This document shows positions 32,359-44,969 of a stretch of DNA of 64,000 nt, one piece after another. How positions within the stretch are numbered: position 1 is the first letter of the stretch; the number at the start of each line of letters is the position of its first letter. Where the stretch lies: positions 83,605,714 to 83,669,713 of the forward strand of contig OY744517.1 of the NCBI GenBank assembly GCA_963556195.1, read 5' to 3'. Under the pieces are notes generated by a model. It did no database searches. It was given only the letters and a program-made list of their open reading frames with translations, and was not told where the DNA came from. The stretch is from Sepiola atlantica (Eukaryota > Mollusca > Cephalopoda > Sepiida > Sepiolidae). The translations under genes were made by a program, and so were the position numbers.

Positions 32359-35300
32359 TAGTGGCTACAAACCATTAAAGTTATCATTGAGTCAAAATTC
32401 CTATTCATAACTTACCAATGTTTACATTTAACATTAAGATTAATCACCGATCCACTTTCACAGAACCATTTTTTTAAAGATCTTCAAATGATAATACTTC
32501 CTGACAAACAGAATATTCTTAAAATAAAGAATAAAAAAGAATGATGATGCATAGTATGTACTTTTTTACCGAACGTCTGACAGAAGAATTAAGTTTTGTT
32601 AGAATTGGTTATAAGTTATGGGATATAACTCTTCAGTAAATGGTTGACGAGTGAAATGATCATTTCCATTGATACATGATAGTTTAGTATATTTTACTGT
32701 CTCAACCTAGACCTACCATGTATTTGTGGCCAAACAGCTCAAAAACCGCATTCTCCAATACGATTCATAGTTAAATAAATGTATTTGTAGATAATCAGTG
32801 GGTTCTTGTTTTAAGCTCATTTTGGTGTCAAGAAAAGTAAAGAAACTTATAGTACAACTCCGAACATTAAACTATAGGGCAAACTTGAAATTCCGTGATG
32901 TCAAATATTCATTTTTTTTAGTATCAGGATTTAATCTTTCTGGGGAAGTAACAATTCGGGATTTAACATTTTTTTCTGAGTAAAATTTAATTATACAAAT
33001 TTGTGTGTTTTTTTTTTAAATTTACAAAAACAATAAAAAATGTTTTAAATCTTATTTTTAATGAGGAGTCATAAAATGTTTGTGTTTATGGTATTTATTT
33101 TCAACTACGTTACGACAGAAAAGTATTTACGTTTTTGTTTTTTGCATGAGAGAATAAAATTCTTACTTGAAGTAAGGGTTCCATGTTCCACGAGTAGTAG
33201 TTGCAATAACAAATGTCTTGTAGGGAATTCGACTTGAAGCTTGATAACCATTTATGTTCCATTCAATAAGTGAATATAGTTTATTCGGTCATCTCTTTAG
33301 TACGCATATATTTTTTTAGGAATGAGAATAGGACATTGAGATCTTTGTCTTAGAATTTTTACCTTTTTTAAGATCATGTATTCAAGTGTATTACATCCTA
33401 CCATAACAAAACCGTCTCTCATTTGCATTCAATTGAATGAAATAATATCTTTAAATAGAAATACTAGTTCTCTTATATTTTTTAGCATTTATAGTAGAGA
33501 AAAATGGTTTAATTTCGAAACTTCTGCAACAGTTTGCTTTAAGAAAAATACACCATGCCATAAATAACATAATAATAAAAACGTATTTCATTAAAGAAAA
33601 TCGTAAGATTTTGACAATTAAAGTTTAAAGATTTGTTTTAGTCTTTTGACGATACATTTCTTCGAAACAAAATAATCCAAACTTCGTTACTATTATTACT
33701 CTAATTGAAAAGTGAAACAAATGAAAAAATACAAACATGTTTACATTTTTCTTTTTAATTTTGTTTTGTGGTTTCAAACAAAAGAAGAAAAAAGAATCAA
33801 ACGTTTTTATAGTTGTTCATTAGTAACAAAAACGTCAATAAAGTTTATTTTTATATATTTGAATAGAACATACCTTTTGCTTAGAATAAATGAGATAGAT
33901 GGTAAAAAAATAATATCAAATTATTAACCAGACATTTAATTAATGACTTAGGATTTTGTTAGAATTTCATAAAAAAATATCTAGCATTTATCCCTCTTAG
34001 AGTAAAAATTAAATCTACATAGACTTAGAAATACTTTAGTTTAAAGATTTACAATTCATTCGTTTGTGTTCAGTATACTCATCCAAATAAAATCAAAATC
34101 TTAAATAATCAAGCAGACGACATTAATAAAAAGCTAATAGAATAACATTCATTGAATAATTTTATAGAGGAGATAAGATCAGTGTAATATATCATGGTAA
34201 AGTCAACTCATGTTATTAATGACCACTATGTGATTTGGAAGATGTTGACACCAGTTGTTATGTTTTAAATGAAATTTAAATTGCTAATAAAAAAGGGAAA
34301 ATTGATATTTAATTATATTTCTTAGGTCCATAGAAAATTTTGAAAGCAAATTTTAGCCTGCAAGTCAAGTAAAAACTTTATCCATTCTAAGCTAAAGAAT
34401 TTGAGAAGACGTTTGCATAAAACATTTTGTAAATTATTTCTCTCTAGCCTTTCTTTGAGTAGCGACAATAATTCTCTTTAAATTAAGGAATTAAAAAGAG
34501 GAATTTAGAGGTTTGGGGTGGTAAGTACTGGATCTGCCAATTATTATTGTTGATGATTGTAAATATGACTTGTGAAGGGAAAATAACACTACTGAAACTA
34601 GCCCTTTCGGGGGGGGGGGCTTCAAATTCGTTGGGCTTTCCTGCAGATACACAGTGTATATATTTGTTGATGAGTGAAAATGTGAAGTCAGTTTAAAAAT
34701 AAGATTTTAAATGGTAGATGGCATAAAACATGGCTTAAGATTTTTAGAGATCACAACGAAGACCACTAAAACGACCTCCTCCTCCCTGATTGATAGTTTT
34801 GCGGGTAGGACATATCTGCTCTGGACGGACAGAGCTTTGTCAAATTATTATGAAACACTTTCTTCCGAATGTAAAAGAAAAAAAATGAATATCAACTTGA
34901 AAGAAAAAATGGAAGAAAAAAGAAGAGAATGAATAAGAAATATAAAAGAAATAAAGACATGAATAATGAAAGAAAAATATAAAAGAAATTAAGAATAAAA
35001 TTGATATCTGAAAGAAAGAAATTAAGAATGAAAGAGAAACTATTAAGGAGTGAGTTTTCAAAAAATAATATGCCTAAAATCAGATAGAAATTGAAGATAT
35101 TTCTACAACATTTCATAGGTTTACATCCAGTGCTTTTGAATTGATGCCGGAATGGACAAATATTTGGTAAATTATAAATGAACCTAAAATAATAAAATAA
35201 ATAACCAAGATGCTATGAAAAGACATGGAGAGTGAGGGATAAGAGAAAAAAGAAAATGCTTTTTTCTCTCATATGCAGGTGGAAAGAATATAAAAATTCG

Positions 35301-35600
35301 TAATCAAACCGAAACACACAAGTTTAAGAAATCAGAGAGAGAAAACAGGGCAAAAAGTCAGTTTTTTTCTTGGACCCATTGACAAAGATGTTGTAAAAAT
35401 ACAAAAAACAAAAATCAGCTGAGGCAGAAAGATTAGACAGGTTTATTGAAAGACAGAAAGAATACTTTTTTACACGTTGCACAATAAAACATGTAGTACT
35501 TAAAACGTAAAAAATATAAAGTCGACGAATTATTGAAACAATTGATTTGGAATTTGTAAAATGCAATTGTGTATTGAGAGTTTTGTATGACGTCAGACAA
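32359..35600. other. AT-rich spacer
   Basis: About 3.2 kb with no recognisable gene, inverted repeat or tandem array. A G-run lies at 34610-34619, and an A/G-rich stretch at 34860-35000 produces Phe/Ser-rich minus-strand frames. Confidence 0.45.
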
Positions 35601-35601
35601 G

Positions 35602-35660
35602 ACACAGAGAGAAGAGAGAAAGGGAGAGAGAGAGAGAGGGAGGGAGAGAGAGAGAAACAG
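35602..35660. repeat. (GA)n-rich tract
   Basis: Imperfect GA/GGGA repeat. Confidence 0.85.
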
Positions 35661-35787
35661 AGCTCGGAGTGAGAGAGAATAGAAACGAATGGACGAGTCA
35701 TATATCACCCAGATATCGATACAGCTGATGATAGCACACACGTTTCACAAATAATCCCATCCATTCACTGTAGAGGTCCCCAGATGA

Positions 35788-35934
35788 CGGAGAGCCTTCT
35801 ACTCTAATAACTTCTTCCCTCGTACTGCTGGCCTCTGGAACTCCCTCCCTGCTCCCTGTTTCCCCGACAGTACCGACAGGCAGAGGTTTAAAACTAATGT
35901 AAACAGACATGTCGCTGCACAGCCCCCAACTTAG
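35788..35934 (+). pseudogene. LINE ORF2 C-terminal fragment
   Basis: The frame reads RAFYSNNFFPRTAGLWNSLP, then FKTNVNRHV, and stops at TAG 35932-35934. FFPRTA.LWNSLP is the conserved end of LINE polyproteins of the CR1/L2 type, and the same motif is on the minus strand at 58521-58946. Only the last 48 codons and some 3' untranslated sequence remain. Confidence 0.75.
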
Positions 35935-35989
35935 AATGACACCCTAAACCTACTCCCTAATTCTCAGTAGCCCCTTCCGTCTACTATGG

Positions 35990-36344
35990 CGTCCTGCCTT
36001 GTTTGGGGTGAAATATTATTTTTTTTAAATAAATGAAATTGCCAATGGAGAAATTGTTGACTGGTTATCAAATGATAAATAAACAGAAAATAGCCTTGTT
36101 TTAGAACTAACAATAGTAATTGTTTTTTTTTTTTTATGTCTCATGAGAAACTAAAACTCCTTCACATATTTATCTGTTTGTTGCCTTTTTAAGTACCTTC
36201 CTATTTAACTGTTTTTTTTTGTTCAATTAAAAAGAATTAACAAAGAAAATGGTTTCTATTTGCACTTTATTAATACATATGTCCATTTACCAAAATCCAT
36301 ATCAGTTTGTAACTTGATGACCCGTGACTTGTTAGTCAGCTGAT
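35990..36344. other. Spacer
   Basis: T-runs only. No feature. Confidence 0.4.
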
Positions 36345-36870
36345 CATTACCATGAACCATGGCCATCCCTACTACAGGCCAGGCAATCGTGCAACTGGGG
36401 TCTTTTACTGGGGGCCATGTGAATTTTCTTAAATATTCGATATAGAAGTTGCAAACAAAGGTAAAATTCCTCTGTGAGATTAGTTTGATGTTTTTATGTG
36501 TTTTACATACCAAATAATAAGAACCACAATGAGCTAATTGATAAATTTTACAATTATTGACAAATTCCTATAAATGAAGAGACAGGTAATTTTGAATAAA
36601 CAAAGGCAAATGCATATTTCAATGAAGAATTTTTATTTTAATTTTGGAGTTTTTTTTAGAGAATTTGTACTTGTGTAAAAAGATCATTACTTGTATATTG
36701 TGGTTAAAAAGAAAAAAAGGATCCGCACCAGTTGATGATATCAAACAGAGAATTTTACCTCTTTTTGCAACTTCTATATCGAATATTTAAGAAAATTCAC
36801 ATGGCCCCCAGTAAAAGACCCCAGTTGCACGATTGCCTGGCCTGTAGTAGGGATGGCCATGCCGTGAACC
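36345..36870. repeat. Inverted repeat, arms about 120 bp
   Basis: 36358-36465 and 36755-36866 are nearly perfect reverse complements. They contain CATGGCCATCCCTACTACAGG, written here once, and AAATATTCGATATAGAAGTTG. The spacer is about 290 bp. Confidence 0.92.
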
Positions 36871-38680
36871 CATTTCACAGCAGCTAATTCATCTTTTCTC
36901 AAAGAATTCCCTTATAGATGAAACATCTAAATCTCCATCTTTCGTCATCAACGAATTTTGTGGAGTGTATCGCCTGATCTAGATTTTTTGTTTGTCTGGC
37001 CTTCAGGCCACAGATAGATAAGGTCGAATGAGTTAGAGGGTCGGATCGGTGTGAGAGCAGTTTGTCTGACTTGATGTATACTTTAACTTGAGCTTCTTTA
37101 GGATTGCACGAATGTATTACTTCCTTTTTTATTTCTTTACTTTCTAAAAGTGCAAATTTAATGTCAGTAGTTTTGATTTCCCAATTTATACTAATTGCAA
37201 TAGTTATCACTGATCTCAAGTCATGTTTTGCCAATAGTGAGGGATTTTGTGAGATTAGTGTTGTTCATCGTCATATAACCAGGCCAACAGCTTGACTCTT
37301 ATTTCATCCCCTTCATTAGTAAAGATCTACGTGGTAGATATTCGAAATTGACTTATTCTCGACTTTCTCACCTGTTAAAATTTATTAACCTTTGTAAATA
37401 AGCTTCTTTCGTGTCCACATATCATTCCTTCAGCATACCTTTTCCCTGTATATAATTTCTATATTTATCTCTTGAATTTTTTCCAACTGTTAATTCGGCT
37501 AAAGTCTATTTCTATATTATTTTCTTTTCTGTTTCTGATTTTGTAACAGTTTTTGTTGTTAACCATCCGCCCCTGTCAAGTATTGTGCCTTTTATATGTT
37601 TCTTTTTAAGTGATATCTTATTCTGACCTCTTTCTTCAAATGAATCTGTTGCAAGATTTTTTGCTTTATTGTTTTTTTATTTGATCTCTTTCGTTTTTTG
37701 CTCAAACCATTGGATCTATTGCAAGTATTTCATCTTCCCCTTTTTTTATTAAGATTTATTCCTATTCTTCCTTCGACACTACCTATATATTTATTCCAAT
37801 TGTCGATACCACTTTTACTAACATTCCTCTCTTCAAACTCACTTGATCCAGAATAATTATTTCCAGTCACAATAACAACTTACAACTGGAAGAAACCCTC
37901 ACAAACGTTGATGAACAAAAACAACTTTACATGACCCCAGATTTCTCTTTTATAATCTACTTTGTTCCCATGTAGATATGGTTCAATATTCTGATTTTTT
38001 TCCAGTATGCAAGCTATTTAGATGTTTCACTAATATTTAACTTATAGACGACCTCACAAGTGAAATGGATTTATTCTGTAATAATGTTAGGGAGATTTGG
38101 ATTTTCTACAAACATCAATTGGCAACTAATATGCCCTGATTAAAGGCTATATTTTGACCACATTTCCATCATTTCACCAGAACAAAATTCATCTTCATTA
38201 TCAAACAGATAAACACTCACAAAAATCTGGGCAGCTTTTACTGAAATGAAAGGGCTTGACAGCTTTTGTCCGAATCGGCGTAATCGTTATGCCTAAAGTT
38301 GTTCACCTGATCTAGAAAACCATGAATGAAGATTAAAACTTGTTACTATATTCGATGAAATTTACATGGAGAATCAAATACATTAGAAACTTGTAAAGTT
38401 AAGTAGAGTAAAAAACAAAGATCTTAATACAGTTTGAGAAGCAGGCAATTGATTTTATCTTAGACATGCTTATAATCAAATTCATATAAATAAATAAATG
38501 AATAATTAAATAAATACTTTTTTTAACAATCTTTTTCACTTTGGAATGTGTAAGGAGCATCGAAAAAGGAAGGAAAAATGATTGTGCTCATGTCATGCTC
38601 GAACTGGATAAAAATGGAGCCCTCTGCAACTTGGTTCCAGCAAAAAGAAGCATGTTCGTTATGAGAGGGCTTCATAAAGC
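36871..38680. other. AT-rich spacer
   Basis: No recognisable gene. The minus-strand frame at 36899-37234 (111 codons) has no motif I can name. Confidence 0.4.
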
Positions 38681-38681
38681 C

Positions 38682-38734
38682 ACACACACACACACACACA
38701 CACACGCGCACACACACACACACACACACACACA
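38682..38734. repeat. (CA)n microsatellite
   Basis: CA units with one CGCG interruption. Confidence 0.96.
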
Positions 38735-38884
38735 TTTAAGTAAATAAACCTAGTATCAACCATGCTCGTTATGAAGGGGGCGAAGGTATGTTGAAGTGCT
38801 GTTGAAGTGCTGTTGAAATGTTTTTTAAAAGCGTCTTCTTAATAAATTCACCAATTTTTTTATTTTGCATACTCATTCATTCGC

Positions 38885-38911
38885 CTGAAGATGACCGACG
38901 TCGGTCGAAAA
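38885..38911 (+). ncRNA. Hammerhead-like core motif
   Basis: CTGAAGA, one T, then a perfect 5-bp hairpin (GACCG, loop ACGT, CGGTC) and GAAAA. The (TA)n tract starts about 130 bp downstream. There is no tRNA-like head. Confidence 0.45.
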
Positions 38912-39035
38912 TGTTCGTGAAAATATGGCGATTTTTTATACAACATGGACGACAATACCAAATCGGTCGTGCGACGAATCGAAAAGACGAATCAAAAAAT
39001 AAATAAACAGCTGGCGTTACTCTTTTACATAAACT

Positions 39036-39038
<3 letters not shown>

Positions 39039-39083
<45 letters not shown>

Positions 39084-39084
39084 C

Positions 39085-39149
<65 letters not shown>

Positions 39150-39150
39150 T
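39039..39150. repeat. (TA)n microsatellite, interrupted
   Basis: TA units with TTTATACA and AAATAT interruptions. It abuts the left arm of the long inverted repeat. Confidence 0.95.
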
Positions 39151-39855
39151 TGTGATTTTAATATTCCATTAATTGCGACAAAATATATGCTGTTTCATTA
39201 ACGCTCGCAATGAACATCAACTCTTCAAGCTACAATGGAATCAAATGGCAAAGATTTTAAATTCAACCTCAACCGGAAATTGAAGATGCATTAGAGGGAG
39301 GGGGGACGGAGAGGGAGCTCTGCCTATAACGGGAACATGAGAAGGGAGGGGGAGAGGGGGAGACCTCAACAAGTAATGTTTCAAAAAGTTGCGTGGGATG
39401 TTCTCTCGTGTCTGGGCCATCGTGACCTCAATTCTAGCCAGGGCAGGGAGGGTTAAATTTAATAATGAGAATAGAATTATAATTATAAAGTTATAACTGT
39501 CATTTTTGTTGTAATATGTAATTATCGTGTAGATAAAAATGTTTGATAATTTTAATTTAGGGTATTAATTGCTACTTTTGCATTCTATTTTAATATAGTT
39601 ATTTATGGCTTGCTCAGTAATTGTAGTGAATTTTGCTGTGATAATATTTTTTAATTGTGATTATATTATACTAAAATCAATACTAGTGGAGTCATTATAT
39701 AAAAGAAGTTTAATGGTGTTACCATTTTTAGTATTAATAAAATCGATTACAATAACAATAATAATAACAATGCCAATCATACCTACGATAGTCGCAGTGA
39801 TAATAGCATTAATAAAAATAAAAATAAAAATAACAAGATAATAATAACAATAATG

Positions 39856-39905
<50 letters not shown>

Positions 39906-40268
39906 TATCATTATTATTACCATCCTGCTTTTATTAATACTAAATTTACCCCCCCCCTGCCCCCCGCCCTGGCTGGAATTGAGGTCACGATGGCCCAGAC
40001 ATGAGAGAACATCCCACGCAACTTTTTGAAACATTACTTGTTGAGGTCTCCCCCTCTCCACCCTCCCTTCTCATGTTCCCGTTATAGGCAGAGCTCCCTC
40101 TCCGTCCCCCCTCCCTCTAATGCATCTTCAATTTCCGGTTGAGGTTGAATTTAAAATCTTTGCCATTTGATTCCATTGTAGCTTGAAGAGTTGATGTTCA
40201 TTGCGAGCGTTAATGAAACAGCATATATTTTGTCGCAATTAATGGAATATTAAAATCACAAAAAATAT
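39147..40268. repeat. Long inverted repeat, arms about 300 bp
   Basis: Left arm 39147-39450 and right arm 39955-40268 are nearly perfect reverse complements. They include TTAATTGCGACAAAATATATG, in part, and GTTGCGTGGGATGTTCTCTC. The spacer is about 500 bp and contains (AAT)n. High arm identity suggests a young element or recent gene conversion. Confidence 0.93.
39855..39905. repeat. (AAT)n microsatellite
   Basis: About 16 AAT units inside the spacer of the long inverted repeat. Confidence 0.95.
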
Positions 40269-40354
40269 ATTTTGCTCTGAATTTTCATTGAGCACTCTCA
40301 TAAACCCGGTTTCAACTTCCTTCGGATTTATTCCCCCTGGATATTTGTAACAAG

Positions 40355-40357
<3 letters not shown>

Positions 40358-40431
<74 letters not shown>
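40358..40431. repeat. (TA)n microsatellite
   Basis: About 37 TA units, downstream on the minus strand of the hammerhead-like core at 40552-40580. Confidence 0.96.
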
Positions 40432-40433
<2 letters not shown>

Positions 40434-40484
40434 GGTAAGGTGCACAATAAGTCATGAAAATGAAATGCCATGGTAGACAAAATA

Positions 40485-41150
<666 letters not shown>

Positions 41151-41266
41151 ATTTGCTCTGTTGTTACTAATTGACAATCATCGAGCTGAATTTTTTAAAG
41201 AGACTGCAAAGTAAAAAGGGCACTAATGGTATATGCTAATACATATATTGTCATTAATAATAAGAT

Positions 41267-41282
41267 ATATATATATATATAG

Positions 41283-41325
<43 letters not shown>
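41267..41325. repeat. (TA)n microsatellite
   Basis: TA units with one AGTT interruption; 3' tail of the minus-strand SINE at 41327. Confidence 0.95.
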
Positions 41326-41326
<1 letters not shown>

Positions 41327-41329
<3 letters not shown>

Positions 41330-41465
41330 TTAATTTTATACGTACATAAAAGTAATCCATGGACACGTGTTTCTGACTCACAGTCGTCATCAGCAAGGAT
41401 TGAACCTTCGATATTGATGTCTATAGTCCAGCATCCTTACCATTGGACCAAGACACCTGTTTAGA
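41327..41465 (-). mobile_element. tRNA-derived SINE with hammerhead-like core and TA tail
   Basis: The minus strand shows box A TGGTCCAATGGTAAGG (41435-41450) and box B GGTTCAATCC (41397-41406), correctly ordered and spaced for a Pol III promoter of tRNA type. The head is followed by the core at 41369-41393, a short AT-rich stretch, and (TA)n. Two homologous copies, in opposite orientations, lie at 54.5-54.9 kb. Confidence 0.75.
41369..41393 (-). ncRNA. Hammerhead-like core in SINE
   Basis: Minus strand: CTGATGA, one C, a 4-bp hairpin (GACT, loop GTG, AGTC), one A, then GAAA followed by CACGTGTC. The palindrome ACACGTGT ends in GTC, as in the motif at 40552. Confidence 0.5.
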
Positions 41466-41746
41466 AATATGTACGATTTTTATCACCTAAATATTTAATG
41501 TATTTTTATGTAATTATTTTTATTGGTGATTGCAGCGTTCGTTGTTTTTTTTGCTTACTATTACTTCGATTGTCTCACTTCCTAAGTGATTAAGATTCAG
41601 AAAATTGCATTATTAGTCGCCCTTAACTTTATAGGACATATTTTTCGTTAATATATATAATTTTATTAATTTTTATACGCCTAGAAATATGTACGATTTT
41701 TATCGCCTAAATATTTAATGTATTTTTATGTAATTATTTTCATTGG

Positions 41747-41747
<1 letters not shown>
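41466..41747. repeat. SINE-linked repeat unit
   Basis: Contains ATATGTACGATTTTTATC, CTAAATATTTAATGTATTTT, TCGATTGTCTCACTTCC and AAAATTGCATTATTAGTCGC. It is the same unit that accompanies the SINE at 54600-55065. Its first 70 bp is repeated at 41685-41745. Confidence 0.85.

Positions 41748-41819
<72 letters not shown>
41748..41819. repeat. (TA)n microsatellite
   Basis: About 35 TA units. Confidence 0.96.
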
Positions 41820-41822
<3 letters not shown>

Positions 41823-41973
41823 TCATGTATCCACATAAAATTTTATAAGGAGATATAATCTTTTATGTATCAATTTTCAGTATTTACTCCAACAGTGCTC
41901 AATACGTGAGTAGAGCTAGGTAGTACGTTATGAAACTATATTTATGGCAATTAAGCTACACAAAGGCTTCTGC

Positions 41974-42031
41974 GTTTCATCACCGTAAGGAATCGTCATT
42001 TTAGCCTGACGATTTCCTACGGGGATGAAAT
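41974..42031. ncRNA. Divergent pair of hammerhead-like motifs
   Basis: Plus strand, 42006-42031: CTGACGA, a hairpin (TTCC, loop TACG, GGGA), then GAAAT. Minus strand, 41974-41999: ATGACGA, a similar TTCC...GGTGAT hairpin, GAAAC. The two are imperfect inverted copies, and each points toward a (TA)n tract on its own side (42049 and 41819). Confidence 0.4.
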
Positions 42032-42043
42032 ATTTTCATAACT

Positions 42044-42048
<5 letters not shown>

Positions 42049-42115
<67 letters not shown>

Positions 42116-42270
42116 CTGATATTTCGGACACATTTTGGTCTTTCCTTTTAATGAGTTATACTCATTGAAAATCCAAGATATATAACTTTGTATTTTGTTT
42201 GTCTCAGTTATTATGAAATGGACGGTACAGAATTGTATCTCTTTAAGAATTAATAATTACATGGTCACTG

Positions 42271-42347
<77 letters not shown>
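42049..42347. repeat. Two (TA)n tracts
   Basis: Tracts at about 42049-42112 and 42273-42347, separated by about 160 bp of unrecognised DNA. Confidence 0.95.
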
Positions 42348-42352
<5 letters not shown>

Positions 42353-42609
42353 GGAAGTTCCTCAACCATTAAAACTATATGAAAAAAAAATGAAAAAAAA
42401 CTTTTAGTCCCAAGTCGTTCAGTGGAAAATCACTCATATAAGTCAATTTATTTTTTATAGTTATTATATTTGTTTGCTTCTAACTTTATTTAAGGGATCG
42501 TCAGTTGTTTACCATGAAAAACTGTTTCGGGAATTTAAACCTCGACATACATCGTTTACCGAAACATGAATTGCTTTTTGTAGACCATTTAAAATGTTTA
42601 TATAAAGTA

Positions 42610-42611
<2 letters not shown>

Positions 42612-42645
<34 letters not shown>
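42612..42645. repeat. (TA)n microsatellite
   Basis: About 17 TA units at the left edge of the palindrome. Confidence 0.93.
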
Positions 42646-42650
<5 letters not shown>

Positions 42651-42901
42651 TATTAAAAATAACCGACAATTCTTGTCTGGATATTTTCGTATTGATCCCT
42701 TTAATTTTCCGGATTAAAGTCTTAATCTCGGAAGAAAATTGGCTGATGAAACTGCCGTAATTAACGTTTTGGTCCAGAGTACGTTAATTACGGCAGTTTC
42801 ATCAGCCAATTTTCTTCCGAGATTAAGACTTTAATCCGGAAAATTGAAGGGAGCAATACGAAAATATCCAGACAAGAATTGTCGGTTATTTTTAATAATA
42901 C
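42646..42901. repeat. Near-perfect palindrome, 256 bp
   Basis: Arms 42646-42764 and 42781-42901 are complementary with very few differences (for example GATCCC/GGGAGC). The loop GTTTTGGTCCAGAGT is about 16 bases. A CTGATGA word is present in each arm, but no GAAA follows at hammerhead spacing. Confidence 0.94.
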
Positions 42902-42930
42902 GTGTCTTAAGGAAAAAATGCTGCCTCGAT

Positions 42931-42938
<8 letters not shown>

Positions 42939-42994
<56 letters not shown>
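42939..42994. repeat. (CA)n(TA)n microsatellite
   Basis: Short CA run, then about 25 TA units. Confidence 0.95.
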
Positions 42995-42999
<5 letters not shown>

Positions 43000-44969
43000 T
43001 ATTGCTCTCTGAAACAATGGAAGTAAGTGGTGTACCTTATTTTAGAGTTAGTGCAATAGTTTTCTCGCTCTCTCTCGCCCTTTCTCTATCAAGGAATGTA
43101 AATAGGTATACAGTAATTAAGATTTAAATCCCTTAATTGTTAAAGGTCTCTGCCATTTATTGCTTAGTTTTATTGCACAATTTTAATTTTGGAAGATCGA
43201 ACAGAATTTTTTACACCAAAGAAAAAAAGTCAACAGTAAATATGCGATGTCGTTTTAAACACATTTAATAACTTTTGGAGAGAGAAAATGCCTACTTTAA
43301 GCTTACATTAAATAACACCAGGATCCAGGTAATGATATGAATATATTTTTACTATTTGCAAATAGGAAAATGAAAACCTGAACGCAGACATCTATTTTTT
43401 TATATATCACAATAATTTATCCGTCTAGGCTCTCTCTCTCTCTCTCTTTCTGTCTAGGAAATATGTTTGTCCTTATTTGTCACAAATGCAGCGATATGAT
43501 TGGTTAATAAACATATATAAATTACCGATGAAAAAAAACGGTATTTAGTGTGTAATTTTTCTTACTGAAGAATATATATAGCCGGATATATTATGTAATC
43601 GATGAAATAGATTGGAATTCCTGTTTCATTATGTAAAAAACACAGAATGAAACATTTTGTAAATCACTGAACAGGCAGAATCAAATATCGATTTGGCAGA
43701 TGAAATGCTATTTAGGTGTGATGGTGAAAATTCCACAAGATAACTTTATAAGTTAGATAGAGCATTCAAAACAAGTTCAATTTTATTCAGCTGCTAAGCC
43801 AATCGCAAAATAGTAACTTTTATCAAAAGATATTACTCATCATTGTCTGATTCAGTTAGTATTCAGATGGTTACTTGCATATTATTCCCCTCTTTGTTGC
43901 TCCGGTTGAAAGATAGTGATGCTTGTCAGAATAATTCACCAAATAATTCTACCGATATTACCCATACAATAACTTAATTGAGAGATCACAAAACAAAAAA
44001 GAAACGAGTTTAGTTTTTCGCAAAGGACAAAGACTGACAATGTCGAATTTAATAATCGATGACTTTTGTTTGGTCCTCAGCGTTTCTGAATAAGTCATCT
44101 TTTGAGATTTGAAGCATTTGTTTATCTGCAGCTCATCTCTCATTGTTCCTCTGAAATAAGTTTAATTGCACAGACAATGATGCCAGAAAAGCTCTTAGCT
44201 TCAAAATTATACAAATCAAAATGGCTACTCTACCAGTTATAAAATTATGTTTAATAATTAAATCTTCTTAAAAAGGCACCCGGAATGTTTGATTCATTTC
44301 ATCCAATCTGTTTCTAGTTTCCAAATATGAGAGTAATAAAATCAAATTCAAACTACAAAGGAAGAAACTGATATAATGCATTTAATGTATGCATAATCAG
44401 CCTTGATTCAATGCTTATGGTGCATTGTTGAAAATAGAGCATGTGAAAATGGAGGTTTGCATCAAAACTCGAGTGAGTGGTTCTTTCTTTAAACAATTTT
44501 GGTTAAGCTAATTGCATTTCAGAATGAAATCATTCTATTGTTGTAGAAAAAATGTACAGGAGTTTATTTCTAGTAATGGCAATCAGAGTGAAATTTAAAT
44601 ATAAATTGAAAATGATGAAAGTCTGTGACACTTCCTTGCTTTTTTAACCAAATATTAATGGCCAATTTTCAAACACTTTAAATAATGATCAATAATTTTT
44701 TTTTCCACTCTATTTCTCTCTTTTATAAATTTAGGTATGGCAATAATGTTAGTCAAAGTTTTTCAGAATTTTATTATAAAAATAAGCACACATTATTTGC
44801 AGTAAAATTAAAAGAGCTGCTTCAGAGAACATTAAGTTCTTGACAAATGGCAAGACGGATTCGATCCCCCTCAATTGCAAAATTGTTAACTTAGATGTAT
44901 CTGCAATGTTGGTTGACCACTACAAAAAACATATTAATACACTAGATATGTCTGTGATCCATTGTATCA
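42995..44969. other. AT-rich spacer
   Basis: About 2 kb without a recognisable gene or repeat, apart from a (CT)n run at 43433-43447. Confidence 0.45.

Noticed and set aside
41397..41465. Functional tRNA gene
   Set aside because: Boxes A and B are present, but no full cloverleaf with acceptor stem forms; the SINE context explains it.
42720..42800. CTGATGA words in the 256-bp palindrome as hammerhead cores
   Set aside because: No GAAA follows at a suitable distance and no stem II can be drawn.
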